Below, one piece after another: positions 18,406-26,533 of a DNA stretch of 35,711 nt. A program made the position numbers and the translations under genes. The notes under the pieces were generated by a model. It was not told the DNA's origin. It saw only the letters and a list, made by a program, of their open reading frames with translations, and did not search any database. The stretch is from Gammaproteobacteria bacterium (GTDB taxonomy: Bacteria > Pseudomonadota > Gammaproteobacteria > Steroidobacterales > Steroidobacteraceae): contig JADJHU010000012.1 in assembly GCA_016707425.1 (NCBI GenBank), positions 1-35,711 on the forward strand, written 5' to 3'. The stretch's first letter is position 1; each line of letters begins with the position of its first letter.

Positions 18406-19187
18406 GGAATGGCCGCGGCGGTGATGGTAGAGGTGTTGTCGATGTAGATCTCCGAGCCGTTCATGAACTTTGACTCGTCGGAAGCGAGATACAGCACCAT
18501 CCAGGCGACGTCCTGCGGCTCGCCGAATCGCATCTTCGGCCCATCCTCCGACACCGGGCTCTTGGGCGGAATGCGCATGCGCGGCAGCTTCACCGCCATC
18601 TCCGCGGCGAGTCCGGCGTTGATGGGGGTATCTATGCCCCCGGGATGAATCGAATTACAGCGGATATTGAGTCGGTTCTGTGCGCAGTAGACAGCCACCG
18701 ACTTCGTGTAGGCCGCAATCGCCCCCTTGGTCGCGCAGTAACCGGCGTAGAAGTACAGGCCGGCGCGGGCGCCGATCGACGCCATGTTGATGATCGAACC
18801 GCTGCCGCCATTGATCATTTCCGGCAACGCGTGCCTGCAACCGAGCATCGCTCCGTCGATGTTGACGGCAGACATGTGGCGCCACTCGCCCATGTCGAAC
18901 TCGATCGGGTCGCCGACGTGGATCACGCCCGCGTTGTTCACGAGCACGTCGAGCCGCCCGTACTGGCCCATGGCGTATGCGACGACGCGCCTCCAGTCCT
19001 CTTCCCGGCTCACGTCGTGTGCGAGGAAATCGATTCCGGGCGTTGAGCCGAGCGATCGACCGGCCTCGGCATCGATGTCGGTGGCGACGACGCGGGCGCC
19101 TTCCTCCGCCAGGAGCAGCGCGTCCGCGCGCCCGAGCCCGCGCGCAGCGCCGGTAACGATCGCGACCTTGCCTGCAACACGATTCAT
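18402..19187 (-). CDS. Classical SDR oxidoreductase B
   Basis: A 261-residue short-chain dehydrogenase of the 3-alpha/3-beta or 7-alpha hydroxysteroid dehydrogenase type. It has TGAARGLG (12-19), an acidic residue after beta-2 in ATDIDAE that favours NAD(H), VNNAG (83-87), the catalytic Ser in INMASIG (about 137) and Y150-x3-K154 in YCATKGA. It is the first full gene of the six-gene minus-strand operon. Start ATG 19187 is taken from homology; its ribosome site is weak. An open frame reaches 19544, but that extension runs through the predicted operator and is unlikely to be translated. A small ORF ending at 19184 overlaps its start (ATGA). The exact substrate is unknown. Confidence 0.9.
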   Translation of the reverse strand: MNRVAGKVAIVTGAARGLGRADALLLAEEGARVVATDIDAEAGRSLGSTPGIDFLAHDVSREEDWRRVVAYAMGQYGRLDVLVNNAGVIHVGDPIEFDMGEWRHMSAVNIDGAMLGCRHALPEMINGGSGSIINMASIGARAGLYFYAGYCATKGAIAAYTKSVAVYCAQNRLNIRCNSIHPGGIDTPINAGLAAEMAVKLPRMRIPPKSPVSEDGPKMRFGEPQDVAWMVLYLASDESKFMNGSEIYIDNTSTITAAAIP

Positions 19188-19333
19188 GGCCTCGAGCTTC
19201 TCTGGCGCGACAGGGATCGAGGGCGTGCGGGGTACGGCGGTTCGCGCTCGCAGGCATCGAGCTGGTCGAGCTTCGCGTCCACGAAGGCCTGCATGCACCT
19301 CACGATGGCAGCGGCATCCGATTCGTCGCGCAT
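19184..19333 (-). CDS. Possible small protein, 49 residues
   Basis: The ATG at 19333 opens a frame whose TGA overlaps the SDR start (ATGA at 19184-19187), the same coupling seen throughout this region. The first half, DAAAIVRCMQAFVDAKLDQL, reads as a plausible amphipathic helix; the second half is Arg/Pro-rich and less convincing. The ribosome site is poor (GGAG about 17 bases upstream). It could be a leader peptide that sets SDR translation, or chance. The rest of the 305-base gap to the regulator holds the operator at 19378-19392 and nothing else I can name. Confidence 0.3.
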   Translation of the reverse strand: MRDESDAAAIVRCMQAFVDAKLDQLDACEREPPYPARPRSLSRQRSSRP

Positions 19334-19377
19334 GGCAGGGGCGGGACTCCGGGACCGGGGATGACGCGGCGTTATTC

Positions 19378-19392
19378 TGGCACATGTTATAA
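19378..19392 (+). promoter_or_regulatory. Candidate TetR operator, site 2
   Basis: TGGCACATGTTATAA lies between the TetR gene (start 19493) and the divergent SDR operon (start 19187). It aligns base for base with sites 1 and 3. On the minus strand a weak promoter (TTGCAA, 16 bases, CAGAAT) would enclose it; on the plus strand it overlaps TATAAG. Its place next to the regulator fits autoregulation. Confidence 0.55.
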
Positions 19393-19492
19393 GATTTGCA
19401 AGGCGCGCCGAACCCGCACCGAGGAGGTGCTGCGGAACCGCCGCGTACGCTATTCTTCGTTGCAAAATCGCGGCGCCCGCCGCCTGGACGAC

Positions 19493-20167
19493 ATGATTCC
19501 TTCCTCGACCACGACGAAGAAGAGAAAGCGCCGCCTGAGTCCACGAGTGCTCGAGCGACGGGACCGCATCATCCGGAAAGTCCGCGAGCTCGTGGCGGAG
19601 CGCGGGATCGAGCCACTCACCATGCGCGATCTGGCGCAGGAATGCGGCGTCGCGGTGGCGACACTCTACAACCAGTTTGGCAGCCGCGAGGGCGTCATCG
19701 GCGCGGCCCTCGAGGAAGTCTTTCGCGACCGGTTCGAGCCGCTGTCCGAGCGTACGAAGAATCTCTCACCGGCCGAGCAGCTCGACGTTCGCATCACCAT
19801 CGCCGCGCGCGCCATACTCGGGGATCTGCGCGAGTACACACGCTCGGTGATGTTCTTCTACTTTCAGCACTCGCCGCCGCATCCGGCGCTGCGCGCAGCC
19901 ATCCACGACTTCGTCGTCGCCGACTTCCGCCGCATCCTCGAGAGCATCGATCGACACGGCGATCTCGAGCCCTGGGTGAACGTGCCGTCCTTCGCCGACG
20001 ACATCGTTACGCAACAGTACGGGCTCGTGATGAAGAGGGCGCAAGGTTACATCCGCGACCTGGACCTGCGCAGCCGGTGCATGTGCGGCCTCGGGGCGAC
20101 CTTCATCGGCATCACGCGCGGCAGGACGCGCGCGGCCTTCCAGAAGCTCGTTGCATCCCAGCACTGA
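19493..20167 (+). CDS. TetR/AcrR-family transcriptional regulator
   Basis: A 224-residue TetR-type regulator. After a basic N-terminus (TKKRKRRL), the helix-turn-helix is LTMRDLAQECGVAVATLYNQF (42-62), followed by GSREGVIGAAL, and the rest is an all-helical ligand-binding domain. Start ATG 19493 is preferred: the frame stays open to 19361, but that stretch contains the predicted operator. It stands between two divergent or convergent catabolic operons, and the three copies of a 15-bp motif in this window make it the obvious candidate for their control. The ligand is probably a pathway intermediate, which is inference. It ends 71 bases from the convergent phosphotransferase gene. Confidence 0.92.
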   Translation: MIPSSTTTKKRKRRLSPRVLERRDRIIRKVRELVAERGIEPLTMRDLAQECGVAVATLYNQFGSREGVIGAALEEVFRDRFEPLSERTKNLSPAEQLDVRITIAARAILGDLREYTRSVMFFYFQHSPPHPALRAAIHDFVVADFRRILESIDRHGDLEPWVNVPSFADDIVTQQYGLVMKRAQGYIRDLDLRSRCMCGLGATFIGITRGRTRAAFQKLVASQH

Positions 20168-20238
20168 CCGGCTCGGCATCGTCGCTGCATGGGCTGCACG
20201 TCCGATCGTCGTGCGGCGGCTCGTCGCGGCGTTCGCAA

Positions 20239-21372
20239 CTACGGCGGCAGCTTCCCCGAGCGGAGGACCTCGCCGAGGATCCGGAGCGGCGGGTTCGTCG
20301 CCACGAGGTCGGGTGGCACGCGCTTCTCTCGGGCCAGGCGCTGGAAGACGCGGGTGGTAGCAAGCGACATATAGGTCAGAGCCATCCTGACGAAGTACTC
20401 GCGGTGAGGCACGACACGTCCGCTCGCGCGCTCGTAGAGATCGAGCGTTTCCTGCACGCCCGGGAAGCCCGGAAGGCGCGGCGCCCCGCCGGCGAAGCCT
20501 TCCGCCATCACGTAGTCCATGAGCGCAAAGAACGCGATGTCGAAGGCGTGGATGCCGACATGCGCGAACTCGAAATCCATGAGTGCGCAGGGCTGGAGCC
20601 CATCAAAGAGCATGTTGCGCAGGCTCGCATCACCCCAGACCAGTGTCGGGGCGAAGTCGGCGTTCGGTCGCTGTCTTTCGAGCCACGCGACGGATTCCTC
20701 GAGCTCCGGGTAGCGCCCGCCCTGGCGGTCGAGCTCGAGATAACGCCGCCAGTAGCGAAGCGACTGGTCGAGGAGCGTCGCGCCGCCGAAGGGTAATCCG
20801 AGCTCCGCGACGTCCTGTGGTGCGAGCCCGGTACGATGTACGGCCGCGATCACCTCGACGGCGTTCCGCCACAGCACCGCCTGTTCGGCGGCCGCGAGGT
20901 CGTGCAGCCAGCCCTGGCGCACGTAGGAGGGCCAGTCCGGAGCGCCGCGGCCGTGACGGCGCTCCATCAGGAGGAATGGGGCACCGAGCACGGCCGGATC
21001 GGACTCACAAAAGTACACCCGCGGCACCGGGGCCGGCGAGCGGCGCGCCACGAGATCCATGCAGCGGAACTGGGCGGCGAGGTCCACGTGTGGATACACG
21101 GCATAGGCCGGCGCCATTCGCAACACAGCCTCGGCGGCCGGTCGCCCCTCGAGCTCGACCCCGCTCAAGCTCACGAAGAAGAGCTCGCTCGACGCGCCGC
21201 TCGCGAGGGGCGCCTCGATGGTCTCGACGCGCCCGCCCGGGTGTCGCGCCGCGAGCCACTGCGTCAGCCGCGCGGCGACCAGAGCCGGGTCGCGGTGGCG
21301 CGTAGTGTCAAGGGAGCCACGGATGACGGCCTCATCGGTGGCACAGGCCACAGGCCTACGGGGCTTCGCCAT
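20239..21372 (-). CDS. APH-type phosphotransferase family protein, copy B
   Basis: A 377-residue kinase-like protein related to copy A at 7979-9052. The catalytic loop is LVWGDASLRNMLF, with Asp in WGD and the Mg2+ Asn five residues on; ALMDFEFAHVGIHAFDIAFF gives the second metal aspartate. As in copy A, Trp replaces the His of the HGD loop. The N-terminal lobe has ASGASSELFFVSL near the nucleotide site. It ends the minus-strand operon of SDR and two flavoproteins, 38 bases after the second flavoprotein. The ribosome site before ATG 21372 is weak, so a later start is possible. The substrate is unknown; phosphorylation of a hydroxylated intermediate is the family-based guess. Confidence 0.87.
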   Translation of the reverse strand: MAKPRRPVACATDEAVIRGSLDTTRHRDPALVAARLTQWLAARHPGGRVETIEAPLASGASSELFFVSLSGVELEGRPAAEAVLRMAPAYAVYPHVDLAAQFRCMDLVARRSPAPVPRVYFCESDPAVLGAPFLLMERRHGRGAPDWPSYVRQGWLHDLAAAEQAVLWRNAVEVIAAVHRTGLAPQDVAELGLPFGGATLLDQSLRYWRRYLELDRQGGRYPELEESVAWLERQRPNADFAPTLVWGDASLRNMLFDGLQPCALMDFEFAHVGIHAFDIAFFALMDYVMAEGFAGGAPRLPGFPGVQETLDLYERASGRVVPHREYFVRMALTYMSLATTRVFQRLAREKRVPPDLVATNPPLRILGEVLRSGKLPP

Positions 21373-21410
21373 GGCTCGCGCGGCCTGCGGTCCGTACCCG
21401 GACGCGCGAA

Positions 21411-22838
21411 TCAGGCCGCCGCGGTGCGGCTGGCGAACGCCGCAGCCTCTCGGCCGGCGATGCGCCCGAAGGTCATCGTGCTGGCGATGGCGTAGCCGCT
21501 GCCGACATAGTAGCGGCCAAAGACGTTTCCGGTAGTCTCACCCGCTGCGAACAGACCGGGAATCGGCTTGCCGGACTTCGATTGCACCCTGGTCCTCTCG
21601 TCGATCGGCAGGCCGCCGCCCGTGACCACCAGGATGGCCGGACGTACCTCGATCGCGTAGAAGGGCGCGCGCGAGATCGGCTTCAGGCTCGCCGGCGCCT
21701 TGCCGAAATCGGCATCTTCGCCCCGCCCCGCGAGCTCATTGTAGCGGGCAATCGTGCGCTCGAGAGTCGCGGCTTCGACGCCGATCCTGGCGGCGAGCGC
21801 GGCGACCGAGGGCGCCTCCAGGACGCGTCCCCTCTTCAGCTGCTCCTCGAACACCTTCGGCACGTAGCTCACGGTGATGGTGCCGGCCGCGAGAGCCTCG
21901 AGCACGCGCGGATGCGGCTTGGCCTCCTCGAACAGCCGGCGGTCGAAGACGTAGAACGCGCGCGGCTCGGACTCTGCCTCGATGCCTTCAGCGAGCTCCC
22001 AGTAGGCTCCGTCCTCGCGCAGAAAGCGCTCGCCCCTCGTGTTGACCATCAGTGCCCAGTCGGGGCCGATAACCTCGAAGTCCTTGTAGAAGCCGGGCGT
22101 CACGAGCAATAGGGCGCTGTCCTCGCCCTGGATGCCGGCACCGACTTCCTCGCCCATGCTCAGGCCGTCGCCGCGATTCATCGCGTTGCCGACGTGCCAT
22201 ACCCAGTCACCGACGCGGCGGGCTTTCGGCAGCATGCGTCGCACCCACTCCGGGCTCCCTCCGTAGCCGCCGGTGGCGATGATCACAGCGCGACAGCGGA
22301 CGTCGCCTTCGCTCGTCCGGACTCCGACGACCGAGCCGTCCGAGGTGGTCAGGAGGTGTTCGATGCGCGTCTTCAGCACCACATCCACGGCGCCCCGATG
22401 CAGCTCCGCTTCCAGGCATTCGGCGATCCTTGCGCCGAAGCCCACAGGCTCGTGTGCACGGGGAGCCGCTCGCCCGTCCGGCGAGCTCAAGCGGTCCACT
22501 GGGAACTCGACGCCGAGCGACTGCAGCCATGCGAGCGTCGCCGGACCCTCCTCGGCGAAACGCCGCACGACCTCGGGCTTCGTGGTCTCGCCGTTGAGCG
22601 CCATCACGTCCGCGTATATCGCTTCGGCGCTATCTTCGACTCCGAGGGCCTGCTGCTGCGGCGTGTTGGCCGCATAGAAGAGTCCGCCGGCGAGTGCCGT
22701 AGAGCCGCCGAGCCGCGGCCCCGCCTCGCACAGTGCGACATGAGCGCCCGCCTTGGTGGCCTCGATGGCGGCCGACATGCCCGCCCCGCCGCCACCGATC
22801 ACGATGACGTCGTAATCGCTGGCTTCGCTATCGTTCAC
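21411..22838 (-). CDS. FAD-dependent oxidoreductase, KstD-like 1
   Basis: A 475-residue cytoplasmic flavoprotein of the FAD_binding_2 group. The N-terminal VIVIGGGGAGMSAAIEATKAG binds FAD, LGGSTALAGG follows, and the C-terminal cap holds GGGLPI, GLFAAGE and YVGSGYAIASTMTFGRIAG. The Tyr444 and Gly448 in YVGSG have the same four-residue spacing as the Tyr487/Gly491 pair of the characterised Rhodococcus 3-ketosteroid delta1-dehydrogenase, though the wider family shares parts of this loop. The start is GTG 22838, overlapping the stop of the next flavoprotein (GTGA). It may remove hydrogen next to a ketone on a ring substrate. It could also be a reductase; sequence alone does not decide. Confidence 0.87.
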   Translation of the reverse strand: MNDSEASDYDVIVIGGGGAGMSAAIEATKAGAHVALCEAGPRLGGSTALAGGLFYAANTPQQQALGVEDSAEAIYADVMALNGETTKPEVVRRFAEEGPATLAWLQSLGVEFPVDRLSSPDGRAAPRAHEPVGFGARIAECLEAELHRGAVDVVLKTRIEHLLTTSDGSVVGVRTSEGDVRCRAVIIATGGYGGSPEWVRRMLPKARRVGDWVWHVGNAMNRGDGLSMGEEVGAGIQGEDSALLLVTPGFYKDFEVIGPDWALMVNTRGERFLREDGAYWELAEGIEAESEPRAFYVFDRRLFEEAKPHPRVLEALAAGTITVSYVPKVFEEQLKRGRVLEAPSVAALAARIGVEAATLERTIARYNELAGRGEDADFGKAPASLKPISRAPFYAIEVRPAILVVTGGGLPIDERTRVQSKSGKPIPGLFAAGETTGNVFGRYYVGSGYAIASTMTFGRIAGREAAAFASRTAAA

Positions 22839-24481
22839 GGCTCAGCTCCTGCTGCAGCGCGCCCGGCGAGCACGCCAAACACCATCGCCGGGCCGATCGT
22901 GCCGCCAGGCCCGAAGTAGGACGGGCCACTGACCGCCGAAGTCGCATTGCCAGCGGCGAACAGACCCGGCACCGGCCTCCCATCGGCACGCACGACGCGC
23001 CCATCACCATCGATGCGCGGCCCTGCGCAGGTGCCAATCGTCGAGGGCAGCATCTCCACCGCATAGAATGGCGGTTTCTCGAGCGTGCCCAGGCAGGGGC
23101 CGGTGGGGTTGTCCGGATCGCCCCAGAACACGCCATACGGCGCCTCGCCGCGACCGAACTCGGTGTCACGCCCGGCTCGTACGTCGGCGTTGAAGCGGTC
23201 GATCGTCTGCTGCAGTACGTTCGGCGGAATGCCTAGCCTGCGGGCGAGCGCATCGAGGCTCTCGTATCGGCCGAGCCACTCCGGCGTTGGCTGAGCCGGC
23301 ATAATCGGACCGAACGCGTACTTGTCGCGGAACTGCTGGTCGAACAGGTGCCAGGCCGGCAAGTGGCGGAAGCCCTGCGCGTCGCGCTCAATGAGTACCT
23401 TGTTGATGCGGTGGTACGGCAGCGACTCGTCGACGAAGCGCCGGCCATGTCGGTCTACGACGATGCAATGCGGCAGGCAGCGCTCGACCAGGCTGGAGCG
23501 GACGAGCGGTAAACCATCCTCGCGCGTCTCTCCGGGAACCAGGTAGCTGGGCCAGCCCCAACAGGTGCCGTGGTTGCCCATCGCAGCGCCGGCCTGCTCC
23601 GCCATGCGCCAGCCGTCACCCATGTTCGTCGGAACGGTCGAGGGTATCCATTTGACGCCGTTGAACTGTTGCGCCACGAGTTCCGGATCCCATTCGAACC
23701 CACCTGAGCACAGGATGACGCCGCGGCGCGCCGCGAACTCGCGTTCATGGCCACCCATGGATGCGACCACGCCGCGTACGCGTCCGTTTGCGAGCAGGCG
23801 CAGCGCACGTGCGTTCACGCGCACATCGATTGCGCGCTCGAGGACACCGGCATACAGCGCGGCCGCCAGCGCCTCCCCCCAGCCGAGGTAGCCTTGCCGC
23901 ATCCGCTCGCCATAGAGCTGCGCGTCGATGCGCTCCGGGTGCAGGATTGCGTCGAAATTCGCGAATTCCCGGAAGCTGAGCGGCACCGTACCATAAGGAG
24001 AGCGCCGAAAGAGCGACTGCTTGTCCCCCAGTCGGTGGATGTCAAAGACGGCGGGTGCCATGGAGCGGCTGGCGTCCTTCACATAGAACCCGCCCGGGAT
24101 GCCGCCCTGATAGTCGGGCATCGTGCCCATCTCGAGCTCGAGAGGAGTCGAGGTCTCCAGATAGTCGGCGACGCCGGCCGCAACCTCTACGAAGCGCCCG
24201 TAGAGCGCCTCGTCCGCACGTCCCTCAGCGCACACTCGCATGTATCGAAGCGCGGCGTCACGCGAGTCTGCAAAACCCGCCTCTGCCATCCGGCGGTTCA
24301 GCGGGATCCACGCCGCACCACCCGACCAGCTCGCGGTACCGCCCACGCGATCGCTCGCCTCGAGCAGCAGCGTCCGGGCACCTGCGTCGCAGGCGGCGAT
24401 CGCTGCGCACATTCCTGCCACACCGGCACCTATCACGACAACGTCGAAGAGGTCGCGCTCGTTCTCATCCGATGCAGTCAT
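22835..24481 (-). CDS. 3-ketosteroid delta1-dehydrogenase-like flavoprotein, KstD-like 2
   Basis: A 548-residue flavoprotein, the most KstD-like of the three in the window. It has VVIGAGVAGMCAAIAACDAG (FAD), GGTASWSGGAAWIP (typical of KstD and KstD-like enzymes), an ILCSGGFEWD loop, and the C-terminal SYFGPGGTIGPAMVFG. Tyr522 and Gly526 in that loop match the spacing of the catalytic Tyr487/Gly491 of Rhodococcus KstD1; the two further tyrosines of that enzyme cannot be assigned by eye. Start ATG 24481 follows GAGGGA. The likely reaction is 1,2-desaturation of a 3-keto ring or the same chemistry on a related cyclic ketone. It is coupled to the next flavoprotein by GTGA and preceded by a DHRS1-like SDR. 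Confidence 0.9.
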   Translation of the reverse strand: MTASDENERDLFDVVVIGAGVAGMCAAIAACDAGARTLLLEASDRVGGTASWSGGAAWIPLNRRMAEAGFADSRDAALRYMRVCAEGRADEALYGRFVEVAAGVADYLETSTPLELEMGTMPDYQGGIPGGFYVKDASRSMAPAVFDIHRLGDKQSLFRRSPYGTVPLSFREFANFDAILHPERIDAQLYGERMRQGYLGWGEALAAALYAGVLERAIDVRVNARALRLLANGRVRGVVASMGGHEREFAARRGVILCSGGFEWDPELVAQQFNGVKWIPSTVPTNMGDGWRMAEQAGAAMGNHGTCWGWPSYLVPGETREDGLPLVRSSLVERCLPHCIVVDRHGRRFVDESLPYHRINKVLIERDAQGFRHLPAWHLFDQQFRDKYAFGPIMPAQPTPEWLGRYESLDALARRLGIPPNVLQQTIDRFNADVRAGRDTEFGRGEAPYGVFWGDPDNPTGPCLGTLEKPPFYAVEMLPSTIGTCAGPRIDGDGRVVRADGRPVPGLFAAGNATSAVSGPSYFGPGGTIGPAMVFGVLAGRAAAGAEP

Positions 24482-24545
24482 CTTCGTCCCTCGCAGGTGA
24501 GGCTCATGCCTCGCGACCCGATCCCTGCTCTTACGTTCAGGCCCC

Positions 24546-25421
24546 TCACTGCACGCGCGCAGGATTCTGGGTTCTGGGCGGACCCAAGGTGGCGCGATGG
24601 GAAATCAAAGGGCGTCCATCGACAGTGAAACCATAGCGCGCCGCCAGTTCCGCAGTGATCAGTACCTGGCCCGACAGCGCGACCACCTCCGGATCAGTGG
24701 CAAGCCGGTAAATGATGTGCCCGTTGAGTTCCGGCGGCTCCGCCTGCTCGCGGTACTGCGACCAGAGCTCCGGCATTCTCTCCGCCACGCGCGCCAGACG
24801 GTCGGTGCGCTGCGCACCGAGCCAGAGCGATATTGCGGCGACGCCAGTGCCCTCGAAATCAACGGCCATATCGGCTGCCAGCTTGTCCACGCCAGCCTTC
24901 TGCGCGCCATACGCCGGACCGTGCATGTAGCAGTTGCCGCCGAAGGAAGAGGAAAAGGTCACGAGACCTCGTCCACCTTCTACCAGCAGCGGCGCCGCAT
25001 AGTAGGAAGCGAGATAGGCCGAGCGCAGCCCGACTTCGATAATATCGCCCAACTCGACTGGCTTGCTCCAGAACGGCCCCGGGTCGACCAGTCGCTCGTG
25101 AATGAAGGTCGCGTTGTTGTGCAGAATATCGAGTCGACCCGACTCCCGACGGACACGCCTGAAGAGCGCCTCGACTTGTTTCGGGTCACTCGCATCGCAG
25201 ACGACGGCGATGCCGCAACCACCGGCAGCCGTCACGGCCTGTGCGGTCTCATCGATCGCGCCCGGAAGCGGCTGTCCGAAGAGCGTCGCACCACGCTGGC
25301 CCTCGCCCCGCCCGGTCACATAGACCGTCATCCCACACTGACCGAGACCTACGGCAATCCCGCGACCGACGCCGCGGCTCGCGCCCGTGACAACAGCCAC
25401 TCTGGGTACGCAATCGGCCAT
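24546..25421 (-). CDS. DHRS1-like SDR oxidoreductase
   Basis: A 291-residue short-chain dehydrogenase resembling the DHRS1 group: VVTGASRGVGRGIAVGL (10-26), VYVTGRGE, HNNATF (101-106), FSSSFGG around Ser158 and Y171-x3-K175 in AYGAQKAG. DHRS1-type proteins act on ketones and steroids in animals; the bacterial role is open. Start ATG 25421 follows CGGAGG; an upstream ATG at 25445 lacks a ribosome site. It heads the four-gene minus-strand operon (SDR, two KstD-like flavoproteins, phosphotransferase), and operator site 3 lies about 50 bases before it. The C-terminal end, PPRTQNPARVQ, looks unstructured. Confidence 0.9.
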   Translation of the reverse strand: MADCVPRVAVVTGASRGVGRGIAVGLGQCGMTVYVTGRGEGQRGATLFGQPLPGAIDETAQAVTAAGGCGIAVVCDASDPKQVEALFRRVRRESGRLDILHNNATFIHERLVDPGPFWSKPVELGDIIEVGLRSAYLASYYAAPLLVEGGRGLVTFSSSFGGNCYMHGPAYGAQKAGVDKLAADMAVDFEGTGVAAISLWLGAQRTDRLARVAERMPELWSQYREQAEPPELNGHIIYRLATDPEVVALSGQVLITAELAARYGFTVDGRPLISHRATLGPPRTQNPARVQ

Positions 25422-25470
25422 ACTGCCTCCGAACGCGGCGCGCAACCCCGACGAGACACGCCAACGTAAA

Positions 25471-25485
25471 TTATCACGTGTTCCA
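25471..25485 (-). promoter_or_regulatory. Candidate TetR operator, site 3
   Basis: On the minus strand the sequence is TGGAACACGTGATAA, 50 bases before the DHRS1-like SDR start and within the 87-base gap after the luciferase-like gene. It aligns with sites 1 and 2 over all fifteen positions allowing A/C, T/C, G/T and A/C at four. GATAAT inside it could serve as a -10 box. Its location at the head of the KstD-like operon fits common control. Confidence 0.55.
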
Positions 25486-25508
25486 GTATAAGTCGAGCCT
25501 ATAGCGCT

Positions 25509-26393
25509 TCAGCGCCGCACGATGATCTCCGCGAGCCGCTGCACTTCGGCAATCTCCGCCGTCGCAGGCGACAGCAGCACCTCGTCGCAGCCGAGCTCCT
25601 CGAGCGCATCGAGCCCGGCACGCACGGCCTCCGGGCTGCTCATGCCCATAGTGCCGGCGACCGCCCGCGCGGTGTCCTCGCCGGCGATCTTCAGATAGTC
25701 GTAGACATAGCCCTTCAGTTTCGCATCCGCGTCCTTCGGTGCGAGCGAGCACCAGAAGCCGCTCACAATCTCGGGACGATCGGTGCGCCCCGCTTCCTGC
25801 CAGGCCGTGCGGATCTCCCCGATCCAGTAGCGCACCGGCGCCGGATCGCCGTTCATGGTGAAAGTGTAGACGCCCTGCGCCCAATGCGCAGCGCGCCGGA
25901 TGCTCTTCGGGCCCATGGCGCCGGCCCAGATCGGCGGCCCGCCCGGCTGCTCGGGACGCGGCCCGACCGGATCGGCTCCGGGGACAGGCGGCTCGCCCGC
26001 CCAGATGCGGCGCATCTCGGCCACCTGCTCGTCGAGCCGCGCATGGCGCCGCGCGAAGGACGCGCCCACGGCCTGGTAGTCCTTCTCGCGTCCGCCGACG
26101 CCGACCGTGACGGTCACGCGGCCTGCCGAGAGCACGTCGAGCGTCGCGATCTCCTTCGCGGCCCACACCGCCGAGTGCATGGGCAGCACGTAGAGCGAGG
26201 GCGCGATGCGCACGCGCTCGGTGACGGCCGCGGCGGCGGCAAGCGTGATGCGCATGTCCTGGGTGGGGCCGGTGATGCGCTCCCCACAGGAGAGCGTCGA
26301 GAAGGGCCCCGCGTCGATCGCGCGCGACCAGCCGAGCGTGGTGCCACGATCCTGGCCGGGCTTCATGTAGGGCAGGCAGATGCCGACGCGCAA
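25509..26393 (-). CDS. Luciferase-like (LLM) flavin-dependent oxidoreductase
   Basis: A TIM-barrel oxidoreductase of the bacterial luciferase family using FMN or F420. It shows LRVGICLPYMK at the start, AAAAAVTERVRIAPSLYVLP, AKEIATLDVLSAGRVTVTVG, GPPIWAGAMGPKSIRRAAHW and AVRAGLDALEELGCDEVLL, all family landmarks. The frame stays open to 26513, but the extension is unlike the family; a TTG at 26393 preceded by GAGGGGG gives a 294-residue protein that starts where the family starts. The gene diverges from the DegT-like gene and precedes operator site 3. Possible roles are Baeyer-Villiger-type or hydride transfer steps on a cyclic ketone. The cofactor cannot be decided by eye. Confidence 0.85.
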   Translation of the reverse strand: MRVGICLPYMKPGQDRGTTLGWSRAIDAGPFSTLSCGERITGPTQDMRITLAAAAAVTERVRIAPSLYVLPMHSAVWAAKEIATLDVLSAGRVTVTVGVGGREKDYQAVGASFARRHARLDEQVAEMRRIWAGEPPVPGADPVGPRPEQPGGPPIWAGAMGPKSIRRAAHWAQGVYTFTMNGDPAPVRYWIGEIRTAWQEAGRTDRPEIVSGFWCSLAPKDADAKLKGYVYDYLKIAGEDTARAVAGTMGMSSPEAVRAGLDALEELGCDEVLLSPATAEIAEVQRLAEIIVRR

Positions 26394-26533
26394 GGTATCC
26401 CCCTCGTAAGAGGATCTTAGCCGGTCCGGTCCGTCCTGAGCCGCCCGGCCGTGGTCTTTGAACCATTCAGCCATTGCCCTCGGGGCGCCGGCGCAGGAGA
26501 CTGCATCAATCACGGTTCGAAGGATGGCAGCTC

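Noticed and set aside
20168..20238. Terminator between the convergent TetR and phosphotransferase genes
   Set aside because: Only short imperfect repeats (TGCA pairs) were found, with no stable stem or T-run.
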